Below are positions 11,941 to 23,717 of a stretch of DNA of 56,613 nt, piece after piece. A program made the translations under genes and the position numbers. Source of the stretch: Perkinsus olseni (Eukaryota; Perkinsozoa; Perkinsida); contig JABANN010000180.1 of the NCBI GenBank assembly GCA_013115125.1, forward strand, positions 1 through 56,613, written 5' to 3'. Positions within the stretch are counted from its first letter, which is position 1. Every line of letters starts with the position of its first letter. The notes under the pieces were generated by a model that saw nothing but the letters and a program-made list of their open reading frames with translations, was not told the DNA's origin and did no database searches.

Positions 11941-13803
11941 TTATCATCGGTCATCCCACGCCGCTCGGATACCTACAAACGAATAGACCCTCCTAAGAAG
12001 GTTGGCAGTCACCGATTGTGCCCTCACATAAACTCCTCGACAGAGCTTGGCAGCCGCTCTGAGCTCCTTAATATCATCCTCGACGAACACGGCCTCATTC
12101 GGTTCATACTTGTCCCCCATCAGTCGTCGAATCACATCAGTTTTTCTCGACCTACACCGCCAACAGGTGAGTGAGCAAACGATACGGGCCGTGGCCTTTG
12201 CTCACCAGGAAGCGTGATCTTCATCACCTTCCAGAGAAGACAGTGAGACATCGTTGTTAAACGACAGATCGAATTCAGTCGCGCCATAGCGATCACCGAT
12301 ATTTCCAAAGACTCCACCGGTGAAGTACCTGAAGGACAGCTCCAGTCTCCTGTCACGGCTCGACGGATGCGCATTAAGAAGCGAATATGCCGTGATCAGC
12401 AGCCAGAGTGGTGCGTGGATTCGAGTTCTAAGATGGTGGATGCGCTTCAATACACTTAAGCTTGAAAAGGACCACTTTCCTTCCAAGTGGACTTGGAAAA
12501 GTGAGCACAGTGGTCAGAACACTTCAATTAGCTGCAACTCTTGCCACTGGCGAATTGCCAGTCACTACTTACTCAAGCAAGCCGCAGTTGTGCAATACTA
12601 ATTGGACGCAGCCGATGTTGCCCCGAGTTATGATGGCCTAGAGAACAGAAGCCACGATCTTCGCTACAGATGGTCCACAGATACTCTCCTACCAAAGTCA
12701 CATGCTTGTCCTCCGAAAGAGTTCGGAAAAACGATCGGAGAGTCTCCACTCGGGCCGCTCCGCCGAGCGACGCAATTGACCAGCTGAACTTCTCGTGGTG
12801 ATCACCTTCCACGGACTCCTGTGGAAGACAAGCACGTCAACCGTCCTCAGCAAACAGTGAAGCGACATTGTGACAAGCAGGCTCCCTCCGTCACCTTAAC
12901 AAGGTTGCCAGTTTGAGAGTCGTAGTGCCAGCGTCCTTCCTCGTCGAGCTGCTGGACCCGGTGCATCTGGCCCCTCTCGTTCGTGGCATACGGCGGAGAC
13001 ACCTGAGTGACGTGCCGACTGAACCTTCCACCGGAAGATTCACACATTGTCAATATACAGACGAGGGGTCCAAGAGGCCTCAAGCAAGTTACGACCTACT
13101 CGAGGCTGACTCGTAATAACGCAGGCGATGTAGGGCAGAGTGAACCGATTACAACAAGAGTGATAGCGCCTTTTCATGCAGTACTGGTCGCACACGAAGA
13201 GTTTTGGTATGGCACAAAGCAACAGTCAAGCCCATAACTAAGAGCCCCCGTCAGAAGAAAAACGTATCTTTGGAGTGCGTGCATGACACATCGGAAGTTA
13301 CTCAGACACAGAGCGTGCGAGTATCATTGATGGGGGTGTGAGACGCGAATGAGTGCCAATCAATAAAAAATGAGGAGGATGATTATTCCTTAATAGGAAT
13401 CGTGCGGAGCGACTCGCAAGCGATGGTGAGCCGCATTGAAAAAGCCTCCACCATGCCGAGCACTACCGTCTCCTCCTCTGCTGGCACCCAGCCAGCTAGT
13501 TGTTTGAATACGTGAGTGACCGATATCGTCTGGTCGAAGTCAAACATGGCCAAGCGTAGCGGAGACGTCCTCTCCGATATCATCGATAATCAATCAACAA
13601 GAGAGAGCTGCCTCCGCCGTTTCGCGTTCCTCAGCCACCTCCGAGATTCCGAAACGATTCTACCTTCACTTGGGTCCGGGGGTATTCCGTCAAGGCCGTG
13701 AAAACGTTGAAAACGGCAATGGTTTGATCGAAATCGAACATCGTCAATTTCAGCGTGGATTTATTTGATGGCGAATATGGAGGGCTCATGATGGACTCCG
13801 ACG
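11940..13803 (-). CDS. HAD-superfamily phosphatase-like gene with duplicated first catalytic exon
   Basis: Haloacid dehalogenase-type hydrolase, probably a phosphatase. The nucleophile motif FDFDQT occurs twice: near 13730 (after an ATG at about 13793, followed by a GTGAAG donor) and near 13540. Downstream on the minus strand lie an exon with QLDEEGRWHYDSQTGNLVK (near 12920), one with LGGAARVETLRSFFRTL (near 12750), one with FGNIGDRYGATEFD (near 12290) and the acidic motif IV segment EAVFVEDDIKELRAAAKL (near 12080). The order matches the HAD fold. The two first exons resemble each other over about 20 residues, so they may be alternative exons or the relic of a partial duplication. Exon borders are only approximate; integrity is uncertain. 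Confidence 0.55.
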
Positions 13804-14289
13804 AAGTTAGAGGTAAGTCTGATTCTTGAAGCAATCCCCAATACCACAAATATTGTTTCCTTCCCAGGCAGCCTGTCAGCCACAGCACTTGCTACACGAC
13901 ATACTCATGCTTGCGCAGAAATGGCACATGTGCACAACAATACATGACGGATCGCCTTCTAAAGGTCACAGCTGTGGATACTTCCTTCGCGCCAACAAGC
14001 TCAGCGGATTCAACTATTCTCAATGGAATAGCGAGAAGTGACGAACTGTGCTTCCTGAAGGTACCTGCACAATCAGGTCATATCATGAGAATACAGTATA
14101 ATATTATCAAATGGCGAGCGATATCTACCTCTCCTGCATCCGCAATTTTCACAAACGTTGTATGACGATCTCAGTACAGCGTTAGTGGAAATCTACGTAG
14201 GTCAGCATGGAGGATCGCCACTTCTACCCGAGTACTACACTCCTACTCCCATCAGTGAAGCCGGGCGGAGCTCTCTACAAACGGTTCTC

Positions 14290-15482
14290 TCACTTGGACC
14301 CTCGCGGCAGGAATGATTCCGCTTCCTCCTCCAGGGGACGTAGAAATGCTGGTAGCGAGGCATCCTCTACTCGACGGGGTAAGGCAGGAGGCTCGCCAAA
14401 GACGACGTGCCAGAGCGATTCGTATATCAAGCAATGCGTACCTGGGATAGAAATAGGGAGGGCCCACAGCGGTGACACAAAAGAGTCTATATGGCCCTTC
14501 ATAATACTATATAACGAATGACATGAAAGTTACTTGAACCGTGAGGGGGCGTATTGCGATGGAATCTGATACTCAAAGGATTTCGAGTATGCTAATGGGT
14601 CCGACGCGGCAAGAGACGCCGAAAAGCAAGAACCGTTCTTTCCTATACCTTTTAGTTTTTTGACTGATGATAATGAAACCAACTATACTTTCATCCCTGA
14701 TTGGTATTATACTAGTATATCTTTCATACGATATCAGAGTACTCAGATTCACATCTATCCAACTACATCGTTAGATTATGGATCTTATACAACGCGCCTT
14801 ACACCGTGTCCTCGCCCGATTACTGTGTCCGACGATGTCACTGCATTCACCAGGGGAGGCCTCGTTCATGATCCTCGCCATCTTCTCGTAGAAGTCCACC
14901 GCCCTAGCTGTTATCCTCGAGGAGGCCACCAAGAATTGAGCACAGCAGTACGTAGATAACTTCCCTTCTAGCGGCACGCCGAAAACCTGAGTAACTGATG
15001 ACCCTCCTGCACTCGCATCGAGCAGGCCTGACCTGCTCATAAATCGCCTTGCGACACTTAGTTTGCGCAGAGACAAGCCGTTGAGAGTTCAAGTGGACGA
15101 ACTGTGCTTTCACTGTGCCGAAGGATACCCCAACCAGAATCAGCCTCAGTAGACCGCGACTGGCGTGCTTGAGGGCATCCCCTTGCAGAAATAAGATATG
15201 CCTCGGGAAGTTGCCATAGTTAGATACGATATAGGTCAAGTATGCGCTACATTCATCTTGGCGAGTATCACCATCGTCGAGGTGCCGAATCTGAGAACGA
15301 CTGGTTCGATATTTGGCACACCCGACTGCTATTACCTGCACGGAGGAAAATAGTGGAAGGTACGGGTCGTAGTCGGTCGTTGAGTCGCACTTCTCGTAAA
15401 TGGCCAAGTCCGAACCAACAGGAATAACTCCAGCAAAGTCCTGATGCAGCCAGGAAATATCTTCTTTACAGTGAGCGACCAC
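14290..15482 (-). CDS. DUF3431-family protein
   Basis: Family of unknown function, best known from fungi and related to glycosyltransferase-like proteins. Visible segments in order: CKEDISWLHQDF and LAIYEKC near 15450-15395, AYLTYIVSNYGNFP and ILFLQGDALKHA near 15230-15165, YCCAQFLVASSRI with VDFYEKM near 14955-14890, and YESLWHVVFGEPPALP near 14415, with the stop at 14290. The FLQGD and YESLWHVVFG signatures are what make the assignment. Several introns interrupt it. A hydrophobic stretch at about 16080-16110 (SSAMLILAYMVVAEIRL) upstream on the same strand could be an N-terminal membrane anchor, but I could not join it. Start codon not determined. Confidence 0.6.
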
Positions 15483-16177
15483 GATGCCGAGTGGGGCCCC
15501 TTGGGTTTGATTATATTGTGCCTGTGGAAGGCATGCCCATAGGATCCGCCCTTTCCTGGATAAAATGTAGTGTCGGCACAGGCTACACCTCGGCCTGATT
15601 CACGATCGCCAAAGGATCAACTTGACGCCTCAGAAAACACCTGCCCTGCACGAGCAGAGCAAAAATCAACCGATCGGGAATACACAGTAGATGTACTCTG
15701 CGACAATCATCTTCGCGGAATTGTCGATGCTCACTCTCAGAAAGCAGGAGCCGACCCACCGAGCCTCGAACTGTGTGGCGAGAAGTCTAAGGATAATTCG
15801 GTAATGATAAAAAACAATCCATCTACATCTGGTTGAACATCTCCCCAAGAAAGAAATTACCACCCTTCTCGAAGTGCTTTACTTCAGCTCGCTCACTACG
15901 CACGACTTGCCTCGCGGATCTCCAGGACTGATGCCTCGTAGTATCTTTGGGCTTCGAGTATCGGCCAGGATTCCATCATCGTTTCAGCTGCAGAGGACTC
16001 GAGCTCGGCCAAGAATTGATGAGCTTGTGCCCAAAAACTCGCGGAGGTTCGAACCTCCCCGAGGCGTAGCCTAATTTCTGCTACGACCATGTAGGCGAGT
16101 ATCAACATAGCTGAGGAACACAGGAACTCGCTCGACGTGAGATAGCATTCAGTCTCCTCGATGCGGGTTTCCTGCAC

Positions 16178-17719
16178 AGTTTCATGCGCATCAACTCATG
16201 TTAAGACTGCAAACAATCTGCAAAATCCCCCAATTTCAAGGGCATACAGTACCCGCCATCTTAAGACAGGTGAACTTCCAACGGGGTTCACGCATCCAGT
16301 TTTTAGTGTTGGGAATGAAATTTTGCATGTATATACCTTCGACGATGATGAGTGGTTTATGATGTAGATACCGTAGGTGTTGCAGAGACTCACGAGGATG
16401 CTCATCGTTCATGCCCATCTCTGAGCTCATCAGCTCTTTTTTTCACATCGAACCGAAACAGTAAACAATGTCGCTCTCACCTCGCCGCCCTACCTGGGCA
16501 TTCCGTCAGCAGATCCTCCTGAAATTGATCGGGCAGTCCCGTGATATAGTAAACCTCCTCAAGGGGCGGCGGCCCTAGTCCAGCGTAGAAGCGCTACGAG
16601 GAGGCACACAATGAGGGGTATCCACACGACATCGGTAACAAAGACTTCAGCCTTCAACTGGAAATCGGCAGCCCTGATTCTATGTCCTTGGTCGCATCCT
16701 TCTCGAGATGGATCGCACCAATGAAATGCCAAGGTGTACCTCGGAGGGAAGGCTCGCAGCCCAGCAAGGAGGGACTGCTTCAGACGTGACAGACGTACTC
16801 ACGTGAAGTAGCAGCTGTTAGCGAGCTCGTTGGCCCCTTCCGAGCCGACCGCGAATAAGAGAGCAATGGAAAGGGGCAGAGAAAGCATTAGATTCTGCAG
16901 GTTGAGCCTGTGTTCTTTGTGAGTCACATAATATAACAGCGGTCAAGCCACGAACGCTATCCCTAGCTTTAAAGCTTGCACTGCAGGCGTGCATCGGGTT
17001 TTCACTAGAATAGAGACGCCAGCCCTTCATAGTGGGACTCACGAGATTCATTCACTCGTGGTGGCTTCAGACTTACCTGGAGCTGGACTAGGTCGTCCTC
17101 AAAGGCAGCCACGATAGAGGCTCCTTGGCAAGCAGCTCGGGTATCTCATCATTAGCCACATCATCCACTCACAGTCCCTCGTATATTGGTCTTGGAGCAC
17201 TCAACTCTCTAGCGTGGATTTAGCGTGGACTCACTAGTTGTTAGTTTAACAGCAGGGGTTGTTCAAGCAGCCGAGGCCGTGCTTGGTGTTCACAACGCAG
17301 TTGAGACTGACACAAACCCACGAGGAATGCAGAAACGTTCGACCATCGCAAGTAGACAATAAGCCATGCAAAATGACTTAGGTTCGCTATCGATCGCCCG
17401 GCCGAAGGGAGGGGTAGCCCATTAAAAACCGTAGGATGCGGCTCTGAGCAACCTTCCGGACCTTCTTGTTCTTCCTGTCCGCTCTGAGAAGACAGGCAAA
17501 GCGTCGGAAGTAAGGATAAGCGGGACATGGCACACAAGCCCCAGTAATTTCATTTGACAGTCGGACGAAACACAGCCAGTATGAGAAGACGCGCAAGTAC
17601 GCTCGCGAGTAGCAGGAAGTCGACGACGCGAAGAGAAGATAGTTGAATCGAACTTGACGAGATTAGTTGCTAGTGAGAAGATCGAACAAGCAAAACATGT
17701 AATTCTTCATGTAGTGGTC
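16178..17719. other. Stretch with unassigned coding-like pieces
   Basis: No gene model holds together. On the minus strand a hydrophobic segment (WIPLIVCLLVALLRW, near 16620) and an exon-like piece (PPPLEEVYYITGLPDQF, near 16545, followed by a GTAGGG donor) suggest a membrane protein gene. Near 17085 a 25-base stretch resembles the small candidate first exon at about 18195-18222 on the same strand, hinting at a local duplication. Confidence 0.35.
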
Positions 17720-17965
17720 TTACGGGTGAAGTATTCCGATCTGAGCCTCGGGAGCACACTTCCGGATCGCTCGACGGTCATGGAGTACATCGAACTTATC
17801 CGTAGCGTCCCTCCCGCAGTGCGGCAAAATGGCCTTCTGCCCTCCGGGGTGGTCCGCTAGGAAAGTCGTCACATCATAGATTTTATCGGCGATTATAAGC
17901 CAGCAGTCCGAAGCCGAGTTATGAGAGGCAACTTCAGTTGCTCGATATGCTTGGGTATTTGACAT
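17720..17965 (-). CDS. Cytochrome b5 domain protein
   Basis: Small haem protein that passes electrons to oxygenases, desaturases or P450s. The 81-residue frame beginning with the ATG at 17965 is almost wholly a cytochrome b5 domain: YRATEVASHNSASDCWLII, then the haem-binding HPGG with the first histidine ligand, then the second ligand in DVLHDRRA. The frame stays open upstream to 18097. The stop at 17720 overlaps a good splice donor (CC|GTAAGA), so the real protein may continue into another exon, possibly one supplying a membrane anchor. A short ATG-starting exon near 18222 (reading MRTTKSSS before a GTAAAT donor) may be its 5' exon. Two P450 genes in the same window are possible partners, but linkage proves nothing. 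Confidence 0.7.
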   Translation of the reverse strand: MSNTQAYRATEVASHNSASDCWLIIADKIYDVTTFLADHPGGQKAILPHCGRDATDKFDVLHDRRAIRKCAPEAQIGILHP

Positions 17966-18542
17966 GAGCAAACAAGCCTGTTGTTGCCGAATGCAGCCCT
18001 TCATTATTTCCCACACAAAAAGCGGAGAAGTTACATTACTCCTTGCCCAGCTCAGGCAGTACAGATCGATAAATGCGTATTCGCCCGGTAGTAGCAAAAG
18101 TGGTAGTGGAGGCAGTTACAGTCAGCTACTATCAGAAAGTTGGTTGGTCTCACGTAAACCGTCCGTGTGCGAAATTGAAGTTGATCGCCTCAGATTTACC
18201 TGCTGCTGGACTTAGTTGTCCTCATAGGAAGACTCTCACGAAGAGCGAATCCTTTAGAAACAGCTAGTGTTTTCATCATTGGCACGATCGATACACTTTG
18301 GCATGAGTTATACAGATTTTCGAGTAATGAGGTATTAGCTAAATTGTGGCGTGGCAGTCCGCGCGCACCCATATAATCGATATCTCAGGTCGATCAATTT
18401 GATAGTCGTCGGTGTATGGAGTACTGCTGGGGTAACATGTATAAATTAACTCTAGAAGCCATCCTGAGCTTCTAGCATCGCTCCGCTCAACTGAACTCTG
18501 CTCGATTCCAAAAGCGCCGTTCTCAGGATAATTTTATAATCA

Positions 18543-21317
18543 ATGTTAACCGACGGTACTAAAGGCCTCGAAAGTGTTATCGATCGCCTCTCACCAATTG
18601 CCATCTACGACTTTCTCGAGCCCCGTGACATCCTAGCACTTCTACTATGCAACTCAAGGTTCCTCCACTGGCTTCAACATGACGGGGCTCTGATAGTCCC
18701 CAGTGCGAGACTGGGTGCCCGACAGCAACCCTCTCAGGGACGGATAGTCCTACCATTGGTCGCTCGTGTCACCACCGTACCTCGTGTTTGCAATTTGACC
18801 GCCCTCATGAGCGTCTTCGGATGTGACTACGGTATTGGCCCCAACGTAAAATATTTGCATATTAACACTCTCAGTTCGAAGAACCTCACAGTGCCTGGCC
18901 TAGCGTACGTTGTCAATTGCTGCCCGGCCTTGGAGCGGCTTCGTCTTGTTGGTATCAACTTGGACAAGGAATTCGATCGGCTACTGCTACTACTGCGCAA
19001 ACTACCTCGTCTTAGAGAGCTAGTGGTCTCGGGTTGCGGCGCGGCAATTGACGCGGACCTGATCGCGAGCAGAATGCCCAATGTAGAAACGCTAGAGTTG
19101 GTTGGGAATGCTCCTATGAAGTCTCTCGTGGGCCTGGAAGCTCTCGAGGAGCTCAAGTATTTTGTAAAAGGAAGTGCTGTTAATAAGGAATACATCAAGC
19201 CAATTAAGGAAGGTATTACTTTGGGAGCATCCGTTCACCTTCGCGATTTTAGTGCGTGCGTTTCATGCACTCCTCAACCGGGTGGTCTTGCCCGACACTT
19301 GCTCCTCCCTCAGTGCTTCCGCGGTTGAAAAGTCTCTCATTGGACGCTTCGCGGCTGACTACACCGAAGATGCTGGAGTCTTTGGCATTGGATGATGTAA
19401 TATATTTGCGTGGTGGGAACTAGAGGTGTCAGAATAGGTGCGTATGTAGTCTTTATGGTCTAGCTAGAGGTGTCAGAATAGGTGTACTATGTAGTCTTTA
19501 TGATCTAGCTAGAGGTGTCAGAATAGGTGCATTATGTAGTCTTTATGATCTAGCTAGAGGTGTCAGAATAGGTGCACTATGTAGTCTTTATGATCTAGCT
19601 AGAGGTGTCAGAATACGTGCAGTATGCAGTCTTTATGATCTAGCTAGAGGTGTCAGAATACGTGCAGTATGTAGTCTTTATGATCTAGATAGAGGTGTCA
19701 GAATACGAGCATGTCTGTGTGTAGTTTTTGTATTCCTCAGGATTCCAACCCGCCAATTCTTCTAGAGAACCTGGAGCTGAAGTCTTCGTCGATAAGCATC
19801 GCTCAGGATGATTTTGGTCCAGCTCTGGGTCGACTATTGTCTCATTTACCTCTCTTGAAGTCCCTGTCGTTTAACTGGTCCTTCGTGCTCCCCGGCAAGG
19901 GCAATAGCAGCATCGACTCCTTGGTGGAGCACCTCGACGTTATGAGCAACGTGACGGACCTCCAGTTCGAGTACCAGTCCGGCACGACCCGCCTTGCCGA
20001 ATTCATCAACAAGTTCCCGTCACTGGAGACCCTGGGGCTGACTGGGCCATTGGAGTCTGCAGTTCTCGAATCGAGTGAGGATGCTGAGAAGTAGTTTTTA
20101 TGGGGAGACAGGGGAGCGTTAGATTTATCGGCTAGTCTCCGTCGCTTGGCGAAAATTGATTCCACTTTTCACTCGAGAGAATGGGTATGGGAGAGCAAAA
20201 ACTCCTGAGGAAAGGAATTGTTGAATGCTCTTTGCATCTATGCGACGCAACCCCGAACGATTATTATTCACTACAGTAGGGCTTTTGGAGAATCTTGGAG
20301 GTCGCTTTATGTCTAGCGCGAGGGATTTTCGCCTGCGTGATTGAGAGCTTTTGTCAGTCGGCTGGAGTAGACTCTGCGGTATATACCAGCTTCGTATGTA
20401 AATGACATTGTCTATCATGTCCACTCCGGGTGATAGAATTTCGGAGTGAATAATATCCCTCATATTCGAAAGGCAATCAGAAAACCATGCCGAAGCCAGA
20501 GACTCGGATAAGTTGTTTTTACAGGTCCAACGTGAAGCGTCTGACTGTGGTGGACACATCAGCCTCATCGTCACTGCGCCCCGAAAATCTAAGGGCTCTG
20601 CTACGACTTTGCCCTATGGTGGAGAATCTTACGTTGACCCGCGGATGTGGTGTGACACCGAACGACGTTACAGCACTGAGTCGAGTGTGCCGGGAAACCC
20701 TCAGCAAGTTGACCACCGTTGAGATAAGGAAGGCTAAGCTCGGGGTAGGAGAAATGTACTCCCCTTGGATCGAACCTGGGTCATCTGGTTCCTTTGTTAG
20801 ATGCCTTCTTCTGGACCTCTTCTCGTGGAGTCGATCGTCAGACTGATGCCATCATCAGTGCAATCTGTCACCCTTTTGTACACGGATATCTCTGTCCTAG
20901 GGTAGGCTCTCCCCTGGGCTTTCATTCTCTATCATCTTCCTTTCTTAAGATACCGTTCTGTGAAGTCCCTCGCAGCTCCCGATCGGAAGGCTACTCCCGA
21001 GGTCGAAGGCTGCGGCTCACCTCGGTTCGCTGCTTTGCGTACCGGGTCGACTGGACTGCGAGGTAGGTAGCTCTTGACGGGTCTCTGTGGAAGGGTGTGA
21101 CTGTCGACTATCTTTGTGTCGAGTCTGTCCCTTTTTTCTTGATGATGGTTCCTCTTCAGAACGCTCGGCTACGGTGTCCGCGGAACCAGCTGTGGAGTCG
21201 TTGAATGTCTCCTTCGGGCGTTCTGTCGAACTGGTTGTCCGCTCCCAGGCGAATCAGGCTGTCGAACTCTGCCATCTAGATCTCCCCCGCCGACGGACCT
21301 TCTCTTGGGACTTCTAA
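18543..21317 (+). CDS. F-box/leucine-rich repeat protein (seven exons, 564 aa)
   Basis: Probable substrate receptor of an SCF-type ubiquitin ligase. Exons deduced with consistent phase: 18543-19212, 19314-19396, 19741-20090, 20525-20744, 20801-20901, 20950-21062, 21160-21317. The N-terminus (residues about 15-45, LSPIAIYDFLEPRDILALLL) resembles an F-box; irregular leucine-rich repeats follow (for example CPALERLRLVGINL, LPRLRELVVSGC, MPNVETLELVGN, LPRLKSLSLDAS, LPLLKSLSFNW, FPSLETLGLTG, CPMVENLTLTRG). The second-to-third exon intron (19397-19740) is filled with a 45-bp minisatellite, and the third intron (434 bp) also holds a short LRR-like stretch near 20118-20150 that might be a skipped exon. 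The ligand is unknown. Confidence 0.75.
19421..19738. repeat. 45-bp minisatellite inside an intron, about seven copies
   Basis: Unit begins CTAGCTAGAGGTGTCAGAAT and ends GTAGTCTTTATGAT. Copies differ by a few bases; the last copy is altered at its end to TTTTTGTATTCCTCAG, which is the acceptor of the host intron. The array takes up almost all of the 344-bp intron of the F-box/LRR gene. Confidence 0.9.
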
Positions 21318-21832
21318 AGCTACCTGGAAGCGTGCCAAAGTCGCGCTAGATCGCTAGCCCGTGGCGGGTCGCTATAGCCGTACCTACCCGTTTCATCTTG
21401 TTAAAAAGTGCTACCTATCATCTCAGTATAATTTTTTTATCTTGTACCATGGTTTTACGTGACAATAAGACGGTTGGCTGTGTGAGCCTCCCTGCTATTC
21501 TTTCCCTCTTTTTTTGGTATCATTGTTATTGGCGTTCGATCGCCCAGGTTTGGAGATTTGTGCTCCTGCACTGTTTCGTGGTTATTCTCTCGTTGTTGTG
21601 TTGGTAGTGGGGAAACCTAAACGGGTTCCACGAACGTTCGAGTGAGGCCGTCAGTAGTTCCCATGACGTTGAGCCGGAAACGCTAGGCTAGTCGGCGTAT
21701 ACGGTCAGCTGCCCCGTGGAGTGATGCTCGGGTACGATTGGGTCGCCGTTGACGTCGAACTTGGGAGTTCAACTGCTACGTTGTTCGTAAAGTTTGACTT
21801 CTCGTGTAAGTTCAATTGCTACGTTGTCTATA

Positions 21833-22481
21833 ATGTTCGACTTCGCAGCCATCCAGGAGTGGGTTAGCAAGAACTTTTCCACGATCTTCCTCGTTCTCTT
21901 CGTCCTGTTCCGTGTGTGGACAGTCAGAAAAAGTCTCCAAGGGGGAGACACGGCCGAGGTTCGAGTGCCTCTTCACGAGTGATGATTTCTTTTAAGCTGT
22001 TTTTCAGCTTCCGGGTAACAAGGTGGTTACTGTCACCAACATGCAGGAGTGGAATGAGCGTCAGGAGGAAGCTAAGAAGAACAAGAAGCTTCTCATTGTC
22101 GACTTCTTCGCCACATGGTGCGGCCCTTGCAAGCGAGCGTCTCCCGAGTACCAGCAGATGAGCATCGACTACGATGAGAAGACGGTTATGTTCCTGAAGG
22201 TACGCGGGTGCCATCTAAAGTCGTGCTGAAGGAATTCTCAGGTTAATGTTGACGTCGCCACTGATGTCACCACGGCCATGTCCGTGCGGTCTATGCCGAC
22301 CTTCAAGCTCTTCAAGGACGGCCAGGAGCTGGAAACTATCACTGGCTGGGATAAGGCTCGAGTCGCGACTCTGTTGAATGAGAACGGAGCGAATCTTTTG
22401 TCGGCTGAGGAAAAGGAGGAAATTGTGAAGCAAGCTACTGTGGCTGCTGCTTCTGCTGCTGAAACTAAAAAAGATCAGTAG
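21833..22481 (+). CDS. Membrane-anchored thioredoxin (three exons, 185 aa)
   Basis: Thiol-disulfide oxidoreductase. Exons 21833-21958, 22008-22199 and 22242-22481 join in phase 0 with introns of 49 and 42 bp. Residues about 16-30 (FSTIFLVLFVLFRVW) form a signal anchor; the thioredoxin domain follows, with the active site FFATWCGPCK in exon 2 and the cis-proline loop SMPTFKLF in exon 3. The C-terminal 30 residues are Ala/Glu/Lys-rich and probably helical. The anchor suggests a domain exposed on one side of an endomembrane or organelle membrane; which one cannot be told. The frame is intact. Confidence 0.93.
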
Positions 22482-23717
22482 ATAAGTCGGTAGGATTTGT
22501 AACTCTCCCTGCGTTGGTAAGAACGACTTGCGTTTGTAACGAAAGGGTTGCATCTTCGCCGAGCCTGATTGCCCAACGTGCCGTAGTCGACTTCGGGTCG
22601 TATTGAGGTTTTTTGACTCTGCTCGTTGGGTACAAGGTTCCCTCTTCTGCAATAGGGAGACACGCCCATCTCGAAAATTCTGAGGAAGTTCCTTTCAATC
22701 TTCTCTTGGGAATGTGGTAATTTGAGTAATGGCCACACTGGCACTGTTAGTCTAACAGAGACCGTTGGGGCTACCTACTATATGCGAACGTGTGGGAAGG
22801 GTCTGGAGGGCCTCTCCGAGAGCTGATGGAGCACCCATTGCACTTTTGATTACGCAGGCGAATGATCCGCGAGGCTGCAGGCCGTGAGAATGTGAACGTT
22901 TTAACGGCGAAAACCTATAATTGCTCCCTGCAAGACCGACGTTAGTCCAACGCTCCCCTAATAGCTCCATACAGACACTCATGTGTCAAGACGCTGTCGC
23001 CTATCGACTCGCCCTTGTGCACTGTATACTGTCTACACGGGCGAGACCTTTCACCTAGTTACCACGTCTTGAGTAGGGTGTATCTCAGCACCCTTCGGAG
23101 AGGTTGAGACTTCCAACTGTCAAGTTGGAGGTTGGTCCATTGATCTTTCCCGGCCATCGGAAGTTTCGATCCGAAACTCCACGAAACTCACTTAGTGAGT
23201 TTCTTATACAGACGTTGGAATGGGAGTCAAAGGATGGTCTTCAAGAACTAGGAGCTGCCACCGCTACTGCACAATAACTCAGTACAGTGCGGCTATTTGA
23301 GACGGGGCTCGAAAAAGGCAAAAGCGGACTCGAGAGAAGTTAATTGATAATGAGAATAGCGTAAGTTATAGCCTAGCGTAAGTTATAGCATTGAAGGCAT
23401 ACTCGTGCATGTGAATGCGAGGCGCAGAGGGCCAAAGGGAGCTTGTGAGATGGATCTTATGCGAGAGCTTTTTCCCTGACTACTCTGCACGGCGTGCAGT
23501 GCACACATAAACATAGACGCAGCGTAACAAGTAGATGAAGCAGACACTAGCTGATCAGCTATATTAGCCACCGACACTTCGCTAAAGTAGTGGCCAGCAT
23601 TCGCGACAAGTCAGCGCGTGGCCCCTCTCCTCACTCGCTGTCACAGCGAGCGACGCCGGGCCAGCCTGTGCCACTAAGTTACTTCCTTCAAATCGGAAGC
23701 TTCGTAACTGAAGACTC
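22482..23717. other. Intergenic stretch with a hairpin trio
   Basis: No gene recognised. Three short perfect hairpins lie at 23112-23203 and are listed separately. An 11-base sequence (GCGTAAGTTAT) is tandemly repeated near 23358-23388. Confidence 0.5.
23112..23203. repeat. Cluster of three perfect hairpins
   Basis: 23112-23129 (7-bp arms, 4-base loop), 23162-23178 (7-bp arms, 3-base loop) and 23183-23203 (9-bp arms GAAACTCAC/GTGAGTTTC, 3-base loop). The arms of different hairpins are unrelated except that GAAACT recurs in the last two. Confidence 0.8.

Noticed and set aside
17068-17120. Second copy of the cytochrome b5 5' exon
   Set aside because: Only about 25 bases match, the ATG is not kept and no b5 domain follows; too little to call.
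19421-19738. CRISPR-like array
   Set aside because: Repeats are directly adjacent with no unique spacers and lie in a eukaryotic intron. The same holds for the arrays at 47617 and 53967.
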